The notes under the pieces were generated by a model. It made no database searches. It was given only the letters and a program-made list of their open reading frames with translations, and was not told the DNA's origin. DNA of 36,891 nucleotides from positions 1-36,891 of the forward strand of contig VHAX01000023.1 of the NCBI GenBank assembly GCA_016872215.1. The letters run 5' to 3'. The translations under genes were made by a program, and so were the position numbers. Below are positions 17,349 to 26,587 of the stretch, piece by piece. The first letter of the stretch is position 1. Each line of letters opens with the position of its first letter. This DNA is from Sphingomonadales bacterium (lineage in GTDB: Bacteria > Bacteroidota > Bacteroidia > UBA7662).

Positions 17349-17370
17349 CGTGGCAGGGCTATTGCAGCGC

Positions 17371-17378
17371 TATATTTG
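17371..17378 (+). promoter_or_regulatory. -7 box candidate for grpE-dnaJ
   Basis: TATATTTG fits TAnnTTTG and lies 40 bp before the grpE ATG, implying a leader of roughly 30-35 bases. A convincing -33 TTTG is not seen at the right distance. No CIRCE-type inverted repeat is present in the 70-bp divergent gap. Confidence 0.4.
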
Positions 17379-17418
17379 AAACCGAAAATACGATTCAAAA
17401 CGACCCATCAGCGAAACA

Positions 17419-18033
17419 ATGACGACCGAATTCGAAAATAATCCAAAACGGGGGGACAATCCGTCAACCGAAGCCGATGCCCAGGAGGCGAAAGAGACCC
17501 AAGCAGACGCTTCGACAACAGGAAACGTTGATCAACAATCTGGAGCATCCGATACTTCCTCCGCCGATACTTCCTCCGCCGGAACTTCCACCTCCGAATC
17601 AGACGGCGAATTGGAAGAAATGCAAAAAAAATACCTGTATCTGCTGTCGGAATTTGAAAATTTCAAAAGGCGGAGTGCCCGGGAGCGTCTCGACCTCTTC
17701 AAGAATGCGTCGAAGGACTTAATGGTCGACCTGCTCCCTGTACTCGATGATTTTGAAAGGGGTTTGGCAGCTATGGAGCAGGCTACAGAAGTGTCGGCGG
17801 TTAAAACAGGGGTAGATCTGGTGTACCAGAAATTTCGCGGGATTCTGCAGTCGCGTGGACTACAGCAAATCGACGCGGTCGGTGCGACTTTCGATACCGA
17901 ACTGCATGAAGCGATTTCTCAAGCACCCGCTGCCGATGATGCATCCAGGAATATGGTATTGGTTGAGGTAGAAAAGGGATATAAGCTCAACGAACAAGTG
18001 GTTCGTTATGCCAAAGTCATTGTAGCTGTTTGA
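17419..18033 (+). CDS. grpE: Nucleotide exchange factor GrpE
   Basis: GrpE releases ADP from DnaK (HSP70) so that the chaperone can let go of its client. The 204-residue protein starts with an acidic, Ser/Thr/Asp-rich disordered segment of about 70 residues containing short repeats ([15 protein letters not shown]). A coiled-coil helix follows ([20 protein letters not shown], about 71-90). The C-terminal beta domain ends with the family signature [18 protein letters not shown]. Its stop is 4 bp before dnaJ, the usual chaperone operon order. dnaK itself is not in the window. Confidence 0.95.
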   Translation: MTTEFENNPKRGDNPSTEADAQEAKETQADASTTGNVDQQSGASDTSSADTSSAGTSTSESDGELEEMQKKYLYLLSEFENFKRRSARERLDLFKNASKDLMVDLLPVLDDFERGLAAMEQATEVSAVKTGVDLVYQKFRGILQSRGLQQIDAVGATFDTELHEAISQAPAADDASRNMVLVEVEKGYKLNEQVVRYAKVIVAV

Positions 18034-18037
18034 TGTC

Positions 18038-19168
18038 ATGAGTAAGCGCGACTACTACGAGGTGTTGGGCGTGGCCAGAAATGCGGGCGATGACGAGATT
18101 AAAAAGGCCTATCGCAAGGCGGCGATTAAGTACCACCCCGACAAAAATCCGGGCGACGCCAAGGCCGAAGAGTTGTTTAAAGAAGCAGCGGAAGCGTATG
18201 AAGTGCTCAGCAACGCCGATAAACGGGCACGCTATGACCGTTTTGGCCACCAGGGCGTGAACATGGGCGGAGGTCCGGGTGGAGGAGGCGGCTTCTCAAT
18301 GGAAGATATATTCAGTCAGTTTGGTGACATATTCAACGATGGTAGTCCGTTCGAGAGCTTCTTTTCTGGCGGTCAAAGAAGCGGGGGCGCACGTCAACAC
18401 AGGGGATCAAATCTACGGATCCGGGTGAAAGTGACCCTGGAAGATGTGGCCAACGGTGTCGAAAAAAAGCTGAAAGTAACCCGCGCGGTTCCGGCCGATG
18501 GGGTAACCTATAAGCCCTGCCCCACCTGCAACGGAACCGGACAAATCAACAAAGTCACCCAAACCTTTTTGGGTCAGATGCGCATGGCATCCACTTGTCC
18601 ACATTGCGAAGGCAGTGGGAAGGTGGTAGACCGCAAACCACCGGGTGTGGACCAGGATGGATTGCAGAGAAAGGAAGAAATCATCAGCATACGCATTCCA
18701 CCCGGTGTGGCCGAGGGAATGCAAATCAATATGACAGGTAAAGGCAACTATGGACGAAATGGCGGTCCGGCAGGTGACCTTTTGGTGGTGGTTGAGGAAG
18801 AGAATCACGAGCATTTCCGCCGCGATGGCCATAACATCCTTTATGATCTCGATGTGAGTTTTGCCGACGCCGCTTTAGGCGATCAGATCGATGTTCCAGC
18901 GCTCGATGGTAAGGTCAGAATCAAACTCGATGCGGGCACGCAGCCGGGTAAGCTGTTGCGGTTAAAAGGCAAGGGTCTTCCCATTTTGCAAAGCCACGGC
19001 AAAGGTGATTTAATTATCCTTGTGAACGTTCATGTACCCACAAAATTGACCCGCGAGGAGCGTGAGATGCTCGAAAAGTTGCGCGACTCATCCAACTTTA
19101 AGCCGGAAGAGACCACGGGTCGACGACAGGGTTTTTTTGAACGGATGCGCGAATTTTTTACAGAATAA
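18038..19168 (+). CDS. dnaJ: Chaperone DnaJ with a reduced zinc-finger region
   Basis: DnaJ (376 residues) stimulates DnaK ATPase and hands it clients. The J domain (about 4-69) has the essential HPD at 33-35. A Gly/Phe-rich linker follows (about 74-118), then the central region and two C-terminal beta domains. Only two CxxCxGxG motifs are present, CPTCNGTG (161-168) and CPHCEGSG (187-194). The places where motifs 1 and 4 normally sit read [10 protein letters not shown] (150-159) and [15 protein letters not shown]. So one zinc site, formed by motifs 2 and 3, is kept and the other is lost. This looks like a clean replacement, not decay, since the reading frame and flanks are intact. Confidence 0.95.
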   Translation: MSKRDYYEVLGVARNAGDDEIKKAYRKAAIKYHPDKNPGDAKAEELFKEAAEAYEVLSNADKRARYDRFGHQGVNMGGGPGGGGGFSMEDIFSQFGDIFNDGSPFESFFSGGQRSGGARQHRGSNLRIRVKVTLEDVANGVEKKLKVTRAVPADGVTYKPCPTCNGTGQINKVTQTFLGQMRMASTCPHCEGSGKVVDRKPPGVDQDGLQRKEEIISIRIPPGVAEGMQINMTGKGNYGRNGGPAGDLLVVVEEENHEHFRRDGHNILYDLDVSFADAALGDQIDVPALDGKVRIKLDAGTQPGKLLRLKGKGLPILQSHGKGDLIILVNVHVPTKLTREEREMLEKLRDSSNFKPEETTGRRQGFFERMREFFTE

Positions 19169-19287
19169 GCAGGCCAGCCGATTAAATTCAATCTTCCCTT
19201 TAGGACAACTGCAGTATCAATATTGCTGTCGGTCGTACCTATGATATTCCTCTTTATTCTTTAACGTGCGGTCAAAATAACGCATGA

Positions 19288-20670
19288 TCACTTCTTCACA
19301 AATCCCAGATTCTCACAATCGCGGTAGGATGGGTGAACCCGCACAAAGGTTTTCTGACGAGCCGATGCATACCAAGCCTCCATTTTACGAAGCTTTTTCA
19401 TGCCAAGAGCCGTTGCCTGAATGCGCGGATAGTCTTGTTTCAAACTGGTGAGGTGTGCTTCGGAGCGTGACTTCAAAAATAGGATGCGGAAACCCTGCCG
19501 GCCGTCCCTTGAGGTGAAGGGCTGGGTCTCGCTGTATTCACCCGGCTTTAACTTTTCGATGGCAAAGTAGAGGTCCGGACTCAATTGTTCGGGGGTAAAC
19601 CGAGTCGTTGCGCTTTCTTCATTCATCAGCATGCCGCCGCTGCTGCGGGTTTCGTCGTCCTGAGAATACAGCCGAACAGCATCGCCAAAGGGAATTTTAT
19701 CCGCGGTAATTCGCGTACGGAGTGTGTCGAGACGTTTACGAGCGTCCTCCATTTCCCGACTCCCAGTCGGGATTTTGATGAGGATGTGGCGGCACATAAA
19801 ACGCTCCCCCCTGCGTTCCATCAACTCAATAATGTGGTAACCAAACTTGGTTTTAACAACCGGTGAAATCTCTCCGGGCTTCAAACGGAAAGCAGCGGCT
19901 TCAAATTCGGGGACCATCTCGCCGCGACCAAAAAAACCGAGCGAACCGCCCTCTTGCTTCGATCCCGGGTCTTCCGAGTAGAGTGTTGCCAAGGTTGAAA
20001 AGCGCTCCCCCTTCAAAATTCGCTCACGGACCCCATTTATTTTCTCAAGTGTTAGTTCCTTTTGAAGCGCCCCGACTTCGGGTAACACTACAATCTGGCC
20101 TATTTCCAGCTCTGCATCGAGGTAGGGAATGGAATCGAGGGGAACGCTTTCGAAATACTGGCGCACTTCCTGCGGTGAAATAGAGACGTCGCCCGATAAC
20201 TTGTCCTGCATCCGCTGTACCATGATTTGCTCTTTGATTTGTGGACGAAACTCCTCGCGTATTTCGGCTAGTGTTTTCCCGTAAAACTCTTCCAGTTTCT
20301 CGCGGCCACCCACCATCGATGAAAAATAGCGCACCCGGCGCTCAAGCTGGTCGGACACTTCTTCATCATTCACCACAATCGAGTCTACTTCCGCCTGCCT
20401 GAGAAGCAGTTTATTGTTGATTAACTGCTCCAGTATAACGCATTTCATACGTGTATTGGGGAGGTTGTCCTGGGCCAGCCAATTGCTGTACTCCGCCTCA
20501 ATTTCCGATTTAAGGATGATTTTATCGGCCACCACCGCCATGATCCCCTCCGCCACCTCCTCCTGGGGCATAGATTGTGCATGAACCAAGTGAGGAAGGG
20601 CGGTCGACAGGGTCAGGCACACTAACAATAACCAAAGTGACAAGCGAATTCGACTCAAAAGCAGAGGCAT
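19288..20670 (-). CDS. Periplasmic peptidylprolyl isomerase, SurA-like, two PpiC domains
   Basis: The 460-residue protein begins with a clear signal peptide (residues 1-32, ending LVHAQ). A SurA-type N-terminal helical chaperone domain follows (about 36-175, with ILEQLINNKLLL). Two parvulin/PpiC domains come next (about 185-290, with GGSLGFFGRGEMVPEFEAAA and TKFGYHIIEL; and about 293-400, with RHILIK). It is expected to fold outer-membrane proteins in the periplasm. It is the last gene of a three-gene minus-strand operon, 9 bp after the lipoprotein-like gene. The second domain has fewer of the parvulin signature residues (SSGGMLMNEE) and may be non-catalytic, as in SurA. Confidence 0.9.
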   Translation of the reverse strand: MPLLLSRIRLSLWLLLVCLTLSTALPHLVHAQSMPQEEVAEGIMAVVADKIILKSEIEAEYSNWLAQDNLPNTRMKCVILEQLINNKLLLRQAEVDSIVVNDEEVSDQLERRVRYFSSMVGGREKLEEFYGKTLAEIREEFRPQIKEQIMVQRMQDKLSGDVSISPQEVRQYFESVPLDSIPYLDAELEIGQIVVLPEVGALQKELTLEKINGVRERILKGERFSTLATLYSEDPGSKQEGGSLGFFGRGEMVPEFEAAAFRLKPGEISPVVKTKFGYHIIELMERRGERFMCRHILIKIPTGSREMEDARKRLDTLRTRITADKIPFGDAVRLYSQDDETRSSGGMLMNEESATTRFTPEQLSPDLYFAIEKLKPGEYSETQPFTSRDGRQGFRILFLKSRSEAHLTSLKQDYPRIQATALGMKKLRKMEAWYASARQKTFVRVHPSYRDCENLGFVKK

Positions 20671-20679
20671 ATACAGGGT

Positions 20680-21525
20680 TTAGGGGACGAATTCTACAAT
20701 TTGATCCTCGATGGCCTTCAGTTTGAGTTCTTCATAGTAGGCCTGCAATAAACGATTTCTTCGTTCAGCACGCACCATCTCGCGAATTCCCTCCAACGCA
20801 TAGGACATGGGCACCGTTCCGCCTACGGGTTTCCATTCCCGAACCATCAGGTAATGCGAGACCGAATCTTGTTGAACCATTTGGGTCTGGTTGATGGCAC
20901 TATATGTAAACGAGTTTCTGGTGGATTCTGGTACATCTGCCAAAAAATCAAGGGGATTCCGCCAAACTGTATCGCTGAGGTGGCTAACCCACGCAAACTG
21001 CAGACAGTACTCGTCGAGTTGCTCGAGCCGCTTGCCGGCTCGTTCGCGCATGAGTCCACCCAACTGAGCCTGACGGGGCGCTTTTGCATCCACCCGCACA
21101 TACCGACCCTTGATGAGTGGGTGGCTAAGGCGAAATAATTCGGGGTTTTCACGATAAAATCTAACTATCGAAGCACTGTCGGGCTCCAGTTCTTGTGCCC
21201 GCGCTTCCAGCAGCTTTTCCTCGAGACGATGGCGCAACAAGGTTCGGCGGTATTGTTCTAATTCTTCGCTGAAATCACGTTCTCTGCCGCTGAGTTCATC
21301 ATCCGCTGCCCGGGCAATAAGTTGCTCACGAATCCAGAAATCGATCGCAGCGATGCTGTCGCCCGCATTGTAGTTTTCCGGAAGTAAATCGATGAGTGCA
21401 TCCTCGTAGAGTGCGGCATCGCCCACCCGCACCAACAATTGCCGACCCTGCTGCTCGTCGCCTCCGCATCCGGGCGATACCCATAGCAACAGCCCAAACC
21501 ACCCGATGTGACGTGCATTAATCAA
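20680..21525 (-). CDS. Probable lipoprotein of the SurA/PpiC cluster, no isomerase domain
   Basis: The 281-residue product has a short hydrophobic start and Cys20 in WVSPGCGGDEQ. This is a weak lipobox followed by acidic residues, as in Bacteroidota surface-lipoprotein signals. The mature part is helical and resembles the N-terminal chaperone part of SurA-type foldases (YEDALIDLLP, IDFWIREQLIARAA, RRTLLRHRLEEKLLEARAQE), but no parvulin domain is present. Lying between two PpiC genes and overlapping the upstream one by 4 bp, it probably works with them in outer-membrane protein assembly. The function is inferred from context only. Confidence 0.75.
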   Translation of the reverse strand: MINARHIGWFGLLLWVSPGCGGDEQQGRQLLVRVGDAALYEDALIDLLPENYNAGDSIAAIDFWIREQLIARAADDELSGRERDFSEELEQYRRTLLRHRLEEKLLEARAQELEPDSASIVRFYRENPELFRLSHPLIKGRYVRVDAKAPRQAQLGGLMRERAGKRLEQLDEYCLQFAWVSHLSDTVWRNPLDFLADVPESTRNSFTYSAINQTQMVQQDSVSHYLMVREWKPVGGTVPMSYALEGIREMVRAERRNRLLQAYYEELKLKAIEDQIVEFVP

Positions 21526-23537
21526 CGCGGCAGAATGCTTTGAAACACATCGCGACGAATGTCGACTTTGTATTTATTCTCGAGTGATTTAACCCACTCC
21601 GCTTCCAGTTGCTGCTGGTAGTCGGAAGTCACCAACCCCCTGATTTCGGAAAACTGCTTAAGGCCTGGAGGAATCAGGCGGTTGATCTGAACAAATACTT
21701 TTTGTCCGTTGTGCAACGTCACATCACTGATTCCTTTTTTCCATTCTACCCGGGAGAGCACCTCATGGGCCTGTTTTTCCAGCTTGCCTCCAATGATGCG
21801 GAGGCTTAGGGGGTCACTCGCGTTAAATGATTTGAGCAGCACGGCGCTGGTGTTCTTTTTGCTTTTAATGGCCTTGCGGACGGCAAGTGCAACTGAATCG
21901 TCGCGACAAACATAAACGGCTCCTTCTATGCGAGCGCCATAGCGATAGTGCTCGCGGCGCCCCTCGAAGAAGGCCTTGAGTCCCACCGTGTCATTCACTG
22001 CCTTCGACCATACTAACTCGTCGGTGAGGTCAAAAAGCAATATTCCTTCCCGGTATTCTTTGACGAGTGACCTGAATTCTGGGTATTTACGTTCCAACTG
22101 AGCATCCTCATAGGCCAATAACTGTTCATCGGTCCATTCGCGATAGGTGTTGCGGAGGTACATTCCAAAATCGCCGCTGCCTGGCGCCCCTTTGTTCTCG
22201 TTCAGGTATTGTGCAAAAGCATTCTGACGAATAACAGTATCCGCAAAATGGCAAAGTACCGGATCGTTTGGCCCGGGCATCGGCGGCTCCCATGATTTGT
22301 CGCGGTAGCTGTTCTCAGAAATGGTACTGATGAACTGGCCTAAGGCTGCATCATTTTCGTTCCAGGAATATTCCTTCTTCAACTTAGCAAGTAAGGTGGA
22401 TTTGTTGCGGTTCGCCCGACTATCCCGCGCAATTTTAGCCTCCAAATCTGCTTTGGATTCTTCTAAGGTTGGAATAGCCTTCAAATCCACCCTTTTCATG
22501 ATGTGCCAGCCATACGCAGTCTGAATGGGATCGCTGATATCGCCATTCGCCGTGAGGGCATAGGCCGCATTTTCAAATTCAGGCACCATCCGACCGGTAC
22601 CGAAATAGGGCAGGAGGCCATTGCTGCCCGAGGAAGAGGGGTCCTCGCTATGCTGCTTAACAAGGCTGTCGAACGATTCCCCCGCCTTGATGCGTCGGTC
22701 AATCTCGAAAATTCTTCTGCGTGCCGACTCCTTCAGAGAGTCGCTGTCGACATTTCTGCTCAGCAACATCAAATGGGCCACACGTATTTCCCCCCGGGCC
22801 GGACGTTCGTCGGTCACCTTCAGCACATGATAGCCGAATTGGGTGCGGAAAACGGGACTAACCCCACCGATGCGGGTTTGGTAGGCCATGTTTTCAAAGG
22901 GATAAATCATTCGAAAAGCAGAAAAGTAGCCGAGATCTCCTCTGTTTTCCTTAGCGGATGGGTCCTCTGATTTCTCCCGCGCCAAAGACTCGAAATCGGC
23001 CCCCGACAACAACTGCTTGTGAATTTCCACGGCTTTGTTGTAGGAGGCGAGACTATCAGCCGGGGAGGCGTTTTCCTCTATGCGGATCATGATGTGGCTC
23101 GCACGACGCTCAATCCGACTTCGCTGAAAGGCCTCCTGAAGCAGTTCCTCGCCAGTATGCTTGTCACGCAAATAAGGTTGCGCCAACTGGTCTCGGTAGT
23201 TGTCGAATTCCCGGCGAAACTTGGCCGTGGTGTCCATCCCACGGGCATAGGCTTCCTGTACCTTCAATTTAAACTTCACATACAGACCCAGGTATTCCTC
23301 GAGTTCTTCACGGGTTGCCGCCTTTTTGGTGTAGTTGTTTTTGTTGAAGACCGAAAGAAACTCATCCACGGATACGTCCACCTGATCGACCGAAAACAAG
23401 ACCCGGGGAACAGCCTGTGCAGGTTGTTGCGACAAGGCGGGGGATGAACAGAATGCGGTCAACAAACCAGAGATTAGCAGCGCCCCGAAATAATGAGGAA
23501 TGAAAGTCGACGGATTCAAGCGTGACGGTAATGACAT
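21522..23537 (-). CDS. Large periplasmic PpiC-type peptidylprolyl isomerase
   Basis: From the chosen ATG (23537) the product has 671 residues. It has a signal peptide (MSLPSRLNPS... to about residue 37, LLISGLLTAFCSSPALSQ), an N-terminal helical segment with VDVSVDEFLSVFNKNNY, two parvulin domains (about 145-260, RASHIMIRIEE, GDLGYFSAF, TQFGYHVLKV; about 265-370, RVAHLML, LPYFGTGRMVPEFENAAY, AYGWHIMKR) and a long helical C-terminal region of about 300 residues. The frame stays open to 23684, but that extension lacks signal-peptide character and would cover the divergent promoter region, so it was not used. First gene of the foldase operon. Confidence 0.9.
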   Translation of the reverse strand: MSLPSRLNPSTFIPHYFGALLISGLLTAFCSSPALSQQPAQAVPRVLFSVDQVDVSVDEFLSVFNKNNYTKKAATREELEEYLGLYVKFKLKVQEAYARGMDTTAKFRREFDNYRDQLAQPYLRDKHTGEELLQEAFQRSRIERRASHIMIRIEENASPADSLASYNKAVEIHKQLLSGADFESLAREKSEDPSAKENRGDLGYFSAFRMIYPFENMAYQTRIGGVSPVFRTQFGYHVLKVTDERPARGEIRVAHLMLLSRNVDSDSLKESARRRIFEIDRRIKAGESFDSLVKQHSEDPSSSGSNGLLPYFGTGRMVPEFENAAYALTANGDISDPIQTAYGWHIMKRVDLKAIPTLEESKADLEAKIARDSRANRNKSTLLAKLKKEYSWNENDAALGQFISTISENSYRDKSWEPPMPGPNDPVLCHFADTVIRQNAFAQYLNENKGAPGSGDFGMYLRNTYREWTDEQLLAYEDAQLERKYPEFRSLVKEYREGILLFDLTDELVWSKAVNDTVGLKAFFEGRREHYRYGARIEGAVYVCRDDSVALAVRKAIKSKKNTSAVLLKSFNASDPLSLRIIGGKLEKQAHEVLSRVEWKKGISDVTLHNGQKVFVQINRLIPPGLKQFSEIRGLVTSDYQQQLEAEWVKSLENKYKVDIRRDVFQSILPR

Positions 23538-23607
23538 ATATGACAAATTTGAAATGAAAATACTGTTTATAGATGCCACAAAACAGGCAGTTTTTTTTGC
23601 GAAAGTG

Positions 23608-23641
23608 CAAAAATAAGAAATAGTGCATTCATTGGGGCAAA
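23608..23641 (-). promoter_or_regulatory. Bacteroidota-type promoter for the PpiC operon
   Basis: On the minus strand a TTTG -33 element (23638-23641) is followed after 22 bp by TATTTTTG (23608-23615), matching TAnnTTTG. Transcription would begin near 23601, giving a leader of about 64 bases to the ATG at 23537. This is the only promoter in the window where I see both elements. Confidence 0.5.
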
Positions 23642-23652
23642 TTGCGTGCACA

Positions 23653-24342
23653 ATGTCATCTAATCCATTCAGTCTACTGGCCAATTTGTTTTATCCGCGT
23701 TTATGTGGCGGCTGCCGGCGCAACCTCTACACCGGCGAAAATTATATTTGTACACACTGTCTGATGGAGCTCCCGTTTACACGCTACCACCGAATGGCCG
23801 ATAATCCGCTGGAGCGCATGTTCAGAGGTCGGATTCCGGTGGAGGGGGTGACCTCACTGCTCTTTTTCAACCGAGGTGGTATAGCGCGAAAACTGCTGCA
23901 TCGGGTCAAGTACTACGGCGATACACACACGGCCCTCGCCATGGGTCGACTGCTTGGGGAAACGCTGCTTGACTCGCATTTCGCCGGTTGTGGGGCGGTA
24001 GTGCCGGTGCCCCTACACCCGGCCAGGCAGCGTGTTCGTGGATTTAACCAAAGCAGCCTGATTGCTCAGGGCGTTCATGAGGAGACGGGCATCCCCTTTC
24101 ACGACGATTGGCTGCAGCGCGTTGAGGCCACCGAAACGCAGACACGAAAAACCCGGGAGGCGCGCTGGGAAAATGTTGCGACGGCCTTTGCTGCGGGCGC
24201 TTCGTTTGCTGAATGCTCTGGACCGATTCTGCTCATCGATGATGTATTGACCACCGGTGCCACATTGGAAGCCTGCGCCCGTGTTGTGCTTGCCGCAGGA
24301 ACGGGGGTCATGCTGGCAACCCTGGCATGCTCCAACCGATGA
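23653..24342 (+). CDS. comF: ComF family phosphoribosyltransferase-like protein
   Basis: The 229-residue protein has an N-terminal zinc-ribbon-like part with CGGC (18-21) and CTHC (33-36) and a C-terminal phosphoribosyltransferase fold. It includes VPVPLHPARQRVRGFNQS and the PRPP-loop ILLIDDVLTTGATLEACA. ComF proteins are linked to handling of incoming single-stranded DNA during natural transformation. The biochemical role is not settled and the family is widespread in non-competent bacteria. A GTG at 23623 would add 10 residues; the ATG at 23653 gives the usual ComF beginning. It diverges from the PpiC operon. Confidence 0.9.
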   Translation: MSSNPFSLLANLFYPRLCGGCRRNLYTGENYICTHCLMELPFTRYHRMADNPLERMFRGRIPVEGVTSLLFFNRGGIARKLLHRVKYYGDTHTALAMGRLLGETLLDSHFAGCGAVVPVPLHPARQRVRGFNQSSLIAQGVHEETGIPFHDDWLQRVEATETQTRKTREARWENVATAFAAGASFAECSGPILLIDDVLTTGATLEACARVVLAAGTGVMLATLACSNR

Positions 24343-24348
24343 AGTATT

Positions 24349-24356
24349 TATATTTG
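24349..24356 (+). promoter_or_regulatory. -7 box candidate for the DUF3108 gene
   Basis: TATATTTG exactly fits TAnnTTTG and lies just after the comF stop, 13 bp before the next ATG. It implies a very short leader. No -33 TTTG was found at the usual spacing. Confidence 0.35.
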
Positions 24357-24369
24357 TGAGGTTAACAGA

Positions 24370-25215
24370 ATGGAAAAGATGAAGCCTCGAAAAGGCTATG
24401 GCGCAACGCAGTTCCTGGTTGTAATATCCCTTGTGATCACGACCATGCTATCGGCTGGGTCGCTGAATTCGAAAGTGAGTCAATCGGACGTTTCACCTGC
24501 CAATCAACCTGTTAGGGCCGTGTTTGCAGTGGGGGAGTACCTGCGCTATCGATTGCACTACGGATTTGTGGATGCAGGGGTGGGTGAACTCAAGGTCATG
24601 GAGGAGCCAGTTGTGATGCAGGGGCAGCCTTGTTACCACATCGTGGCCACAGGCACCACGACCCGTTCGTTCGATTGGATCTACAGGGTCCGCGATCGAT
24701 ATGAAAGTTACGTGACGCTTGGCGGAATGGTGCCGCTTCTTTTTAAGCGCGATATCTATGAAGGGGGGTTCGCCTACCGCGATGCGTATTCGTTCGACCA
24801 CAATGCAAGGCGCGCGACCTCCGACGGCAAGCAGTATGTAGTGCCAGAGAATGTGCAGGACGTTGTTTCTGCCTTTTATACTGCCCGTTCCCTAGATTTT
24901 TCACAGGCGGTGGCGGGACAAATATTCGAGCTTCCTTTGTTTCTCGACCATGAATTGCACCGGTTTATTTTTCGATTCAAGGGGCGCAAGACAATTTCCA
25001 CAGATGCCGGCACATTCCGTGCCCTGGTGTTTATGCCCGTTGTTATGAAGGGGAGGGTTTTTTCCAGTCAGGACGACCTCGTTGTGTATATTTCCGACGA
25101 TGCCAACAAAATCCCCTTGCAAATCAAAGCGAAAATCCTAGTCGGTGCGGTCAAAATGACCTTAACCGACCACAAAGGCCTGCGGCATCCCCTAACCTCC
25201 CGAATCTCCCGTTGA
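24370..25215 (+). CDS. DUF3108 domain-containing exported protein
   Basis: The 281-residue product has a hydrophobic signal (QFLVVISLVITTMLSAGSLN, about 15-34) and a DUF3108 beta-rich domain from about residue 52 (FAVGEYLRYRLHYGFVDAG, the typical opening). It continues with LFKRDIYEGGFAYRDAYSFD and ends with KIPLQIKAKILVGAVKMTL. DUF3108 proteins are predicted envelope proteins of unknown function, resembling beta-barrel lipid-binding folds in shape. No lipobox Cys is evident. It stands between comF and the bacilliredoxin gene on the same strand. Confidence 0.85.
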   Translation: MEKMKPRKGYGATQFLVVISLVITTMLSAGSLNSKVSQSDVSPANQPVRAVFAVGEYLRYRLHYGFVDAGVGELKVMEEPVVMQGQPCYHIVATGTTTRSFDWIYRVRDRYESYVTLGGMVPLLFKRDIYEGGFAYRDAYSFDHNARRATSDGKQYVVPENVQDVVSAFYTARSLDFSQAVAGQIFELPLFLDHELHRFIFRFKGRKTISTDAGTFRALVFMPVVMKGRVFSSQDDLVVYISDDANKIPLQIKAKILVGAVKMTLTDHKGLRHPLTSRISR

Positions 25216-25288
25216 ACTTTTTTGCCCCGCACGGGTTTTATGAAACTGAATCTTATCCAAACTAACCGATTAACTAAAACACATACCC

Positions 25289-25708
25289 ATGCCTTATCCA
25301 GAGTTCATGGTCACTCCCATGCGCAAAGATCTCACAGAAGTAGGCTTTCGTGAATTGAAAACACCTGAAGACGTAGACTTAGAATTCCAAGACTCCCAGG
25401 ACACCCTCCTGCTGGTGGTCAATTCAGTTTGTGGGTGCGCAGCGGCCAACGCGAGGCCAGCGGTGAAGAAGGCCATTCAAAACGATAAGCGCCCGGTTCG
25501 GTTAACCACCGTTTTTGCCGGTATGGAACTCGATGCTGTGACGCGCGCACGTGAATTTATGCTGCCCTATCCTCCATCCTCGCCCTGCATCGCTCTATTC
25601 AAGGGCAGAAATCTCGTTCATATACTAGAGCGTCACCACATCGAAGGCAGATCGGCGGAACTCATTGCCGACAACCTTGTAGGTGCATTCGACCAACATT
25701 GTTCGTAG
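25289..25708 (+). CDS. BrxA/BrxB family bacilliredoxin
   Basis: A 139-residue thioredoxin-fold protein of the YphP/YqiW family. The CGC active site (Cys48-Gly49-Cys50 in NSVCGCAAANARP) and the family end ...HHIEGRSAELIADNL are present. In Firmicutes these proteins remove bacillithiol from modified proteins. Many Bacteroidota carry the family too. Genes for bacillithiol synthesis are not in the window, so the thiol partner is unknown. Length and start match family members exactly (MPYPEFMVTPMRKDL). Confidence 0.93.
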   Translation: MPYPEFMVTPMRKDLTEVGFRELKTPEDVDLEFQDSQDTLLLVVNSVCGCAAANARPAVKKAIQNDKRPVRLTTVFAGMELDAVTRAREFMLPYPPSSPCIALFKGRNLVHILERHHIEGRSAELIADNLVGAFDQHCS

Positions 25709-25822
25709 TAGCACCCCGAATCCTGGGAGTGCGGGTAGGACCAATCTGCCCGGCATGATATAATTGTTACAGGCATATTTCTTTATTAGGGAGGCGTAAC
25801 ACTCTGCCCTCATAACAGTCAT

Positions 25823-26581
25823 TCAAAAAGGTTTTGTGGGTAGCTGATCCAAATGCCGGGCCGCACTTTGATATCCTGCTTCATACATTCGATCGCCCAT
25901 TCCCAGTGAGAACAAGTGGAATTCTTGCATGCCTTCCGGCACAATATAAACGTCGCACAAGCCTATTTCGGGTTCAATATTCGATTGAATAGCAATGTTG
26001 AGCACGCGCTCCAGGCTCTGTAGCCAGCTGTCTGTCACCCCCGATTCGTGCACCGGGTTCACATTAACGCCCACGAGCCGGCTGCATCGAGGGCGGATCA
26101 GATGAGCAGGCAGATTGCAGGTAATTCCACCATCAATGTAGAGTCGGTTGCCCAAGTTGACCGGCTCAAACAGCAGGGGAATGGCACTCGATGCAAGGAG
26201 TGCGGGGATCAGTTCCCCGCTGTTGAACACCTGATTTTTTCCGCTGTTCAAATCCGTTGTAGAAACAAATAAGGGCAGGCCTAAATCCTCAAAACGACTC
26301 GCTTTCAGATGGCGGGCCAATGCCCGGCGAAGACCCGACTGGCTCAGCAGGCCTGCCGTTTGACGGGAGAAACGTAATAAATTGATGCTCTTTTCGCGGT
26401 CAAATATGCTCTTAATCCCAGCCGGTGCATGACCTTCAGCAAGCAAGGCACCGATGATGGCGCCAATACTGGTTCCGGCAATACAGTCGAAATGCCAGTT
26501 ACGTTCATAAAAGGCCTGGAGCACACCCAGATGAGCATACCCTTTCGCGGCTCCCCCCGATAAAACCAAGCCGGTCGACAT
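25823..26581 (-). CDS. Patatin-like phospholipase family protein
   Basis: A 252-residue cytoplasmic patatin-type hydrolase. It has the oxyanion Gly-rich SGGAAKGYAHLG (8-19), the nucleophile Ser38 in GTSIG and the catalytic Asp150 in DGG. It belongs to the short, single-domain RssA-like group. Substrates are probably phospholipids or acyl esters; the sequence does not say which. There is no signal peptide. It starts 6 bp after the recA stop, so both are likely on one transcript. Confidence 0.92.
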   Translation of the reverse strand: MSTGLVLSGGAAKGYAHLGVLQAFYERNWHFDCIAGTSIGAIIGALLAEGHAPAGIKSIFDREKSINLLRFSRQTAGLLSQSGLRRALARHLKASRFEDLGLPLFVSTTDLNSGKNQVFNSGELIPALLASSAIPLLFEPVNLGNRLYIDGGITCNLPAHLIRPRCSRLVGVNVNPVHESGVTDSWLQSLERVLNIAIQSNIEPEIGLCDVYIVPEGMQEFHLFSLGMGDRMYEAGYQSAARHLDQLPTKPF

Positions 26582-26587
26582 GATCGG

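Noticed and set aside
17349-17418. Heat-shock operator (CIRCE-like) upstream of grpE
   Set aside because: No matching 9-bp inverted repeat is present in the gap.
23538-23684. 49-codon N-terminal extension of the large PpiC protein
   Set aside because: It lacks signal-peptide character and would cover the promoter-like region and the divergent comF start, whereas the ATG at 23537 is followed by a proper signal peptide.
25216-25250. GC-rich hairpin after the DUF3108 gene as a terminator
   Set aside because: The stem is only about 4 bp with a 2-base loop, too weak to call.
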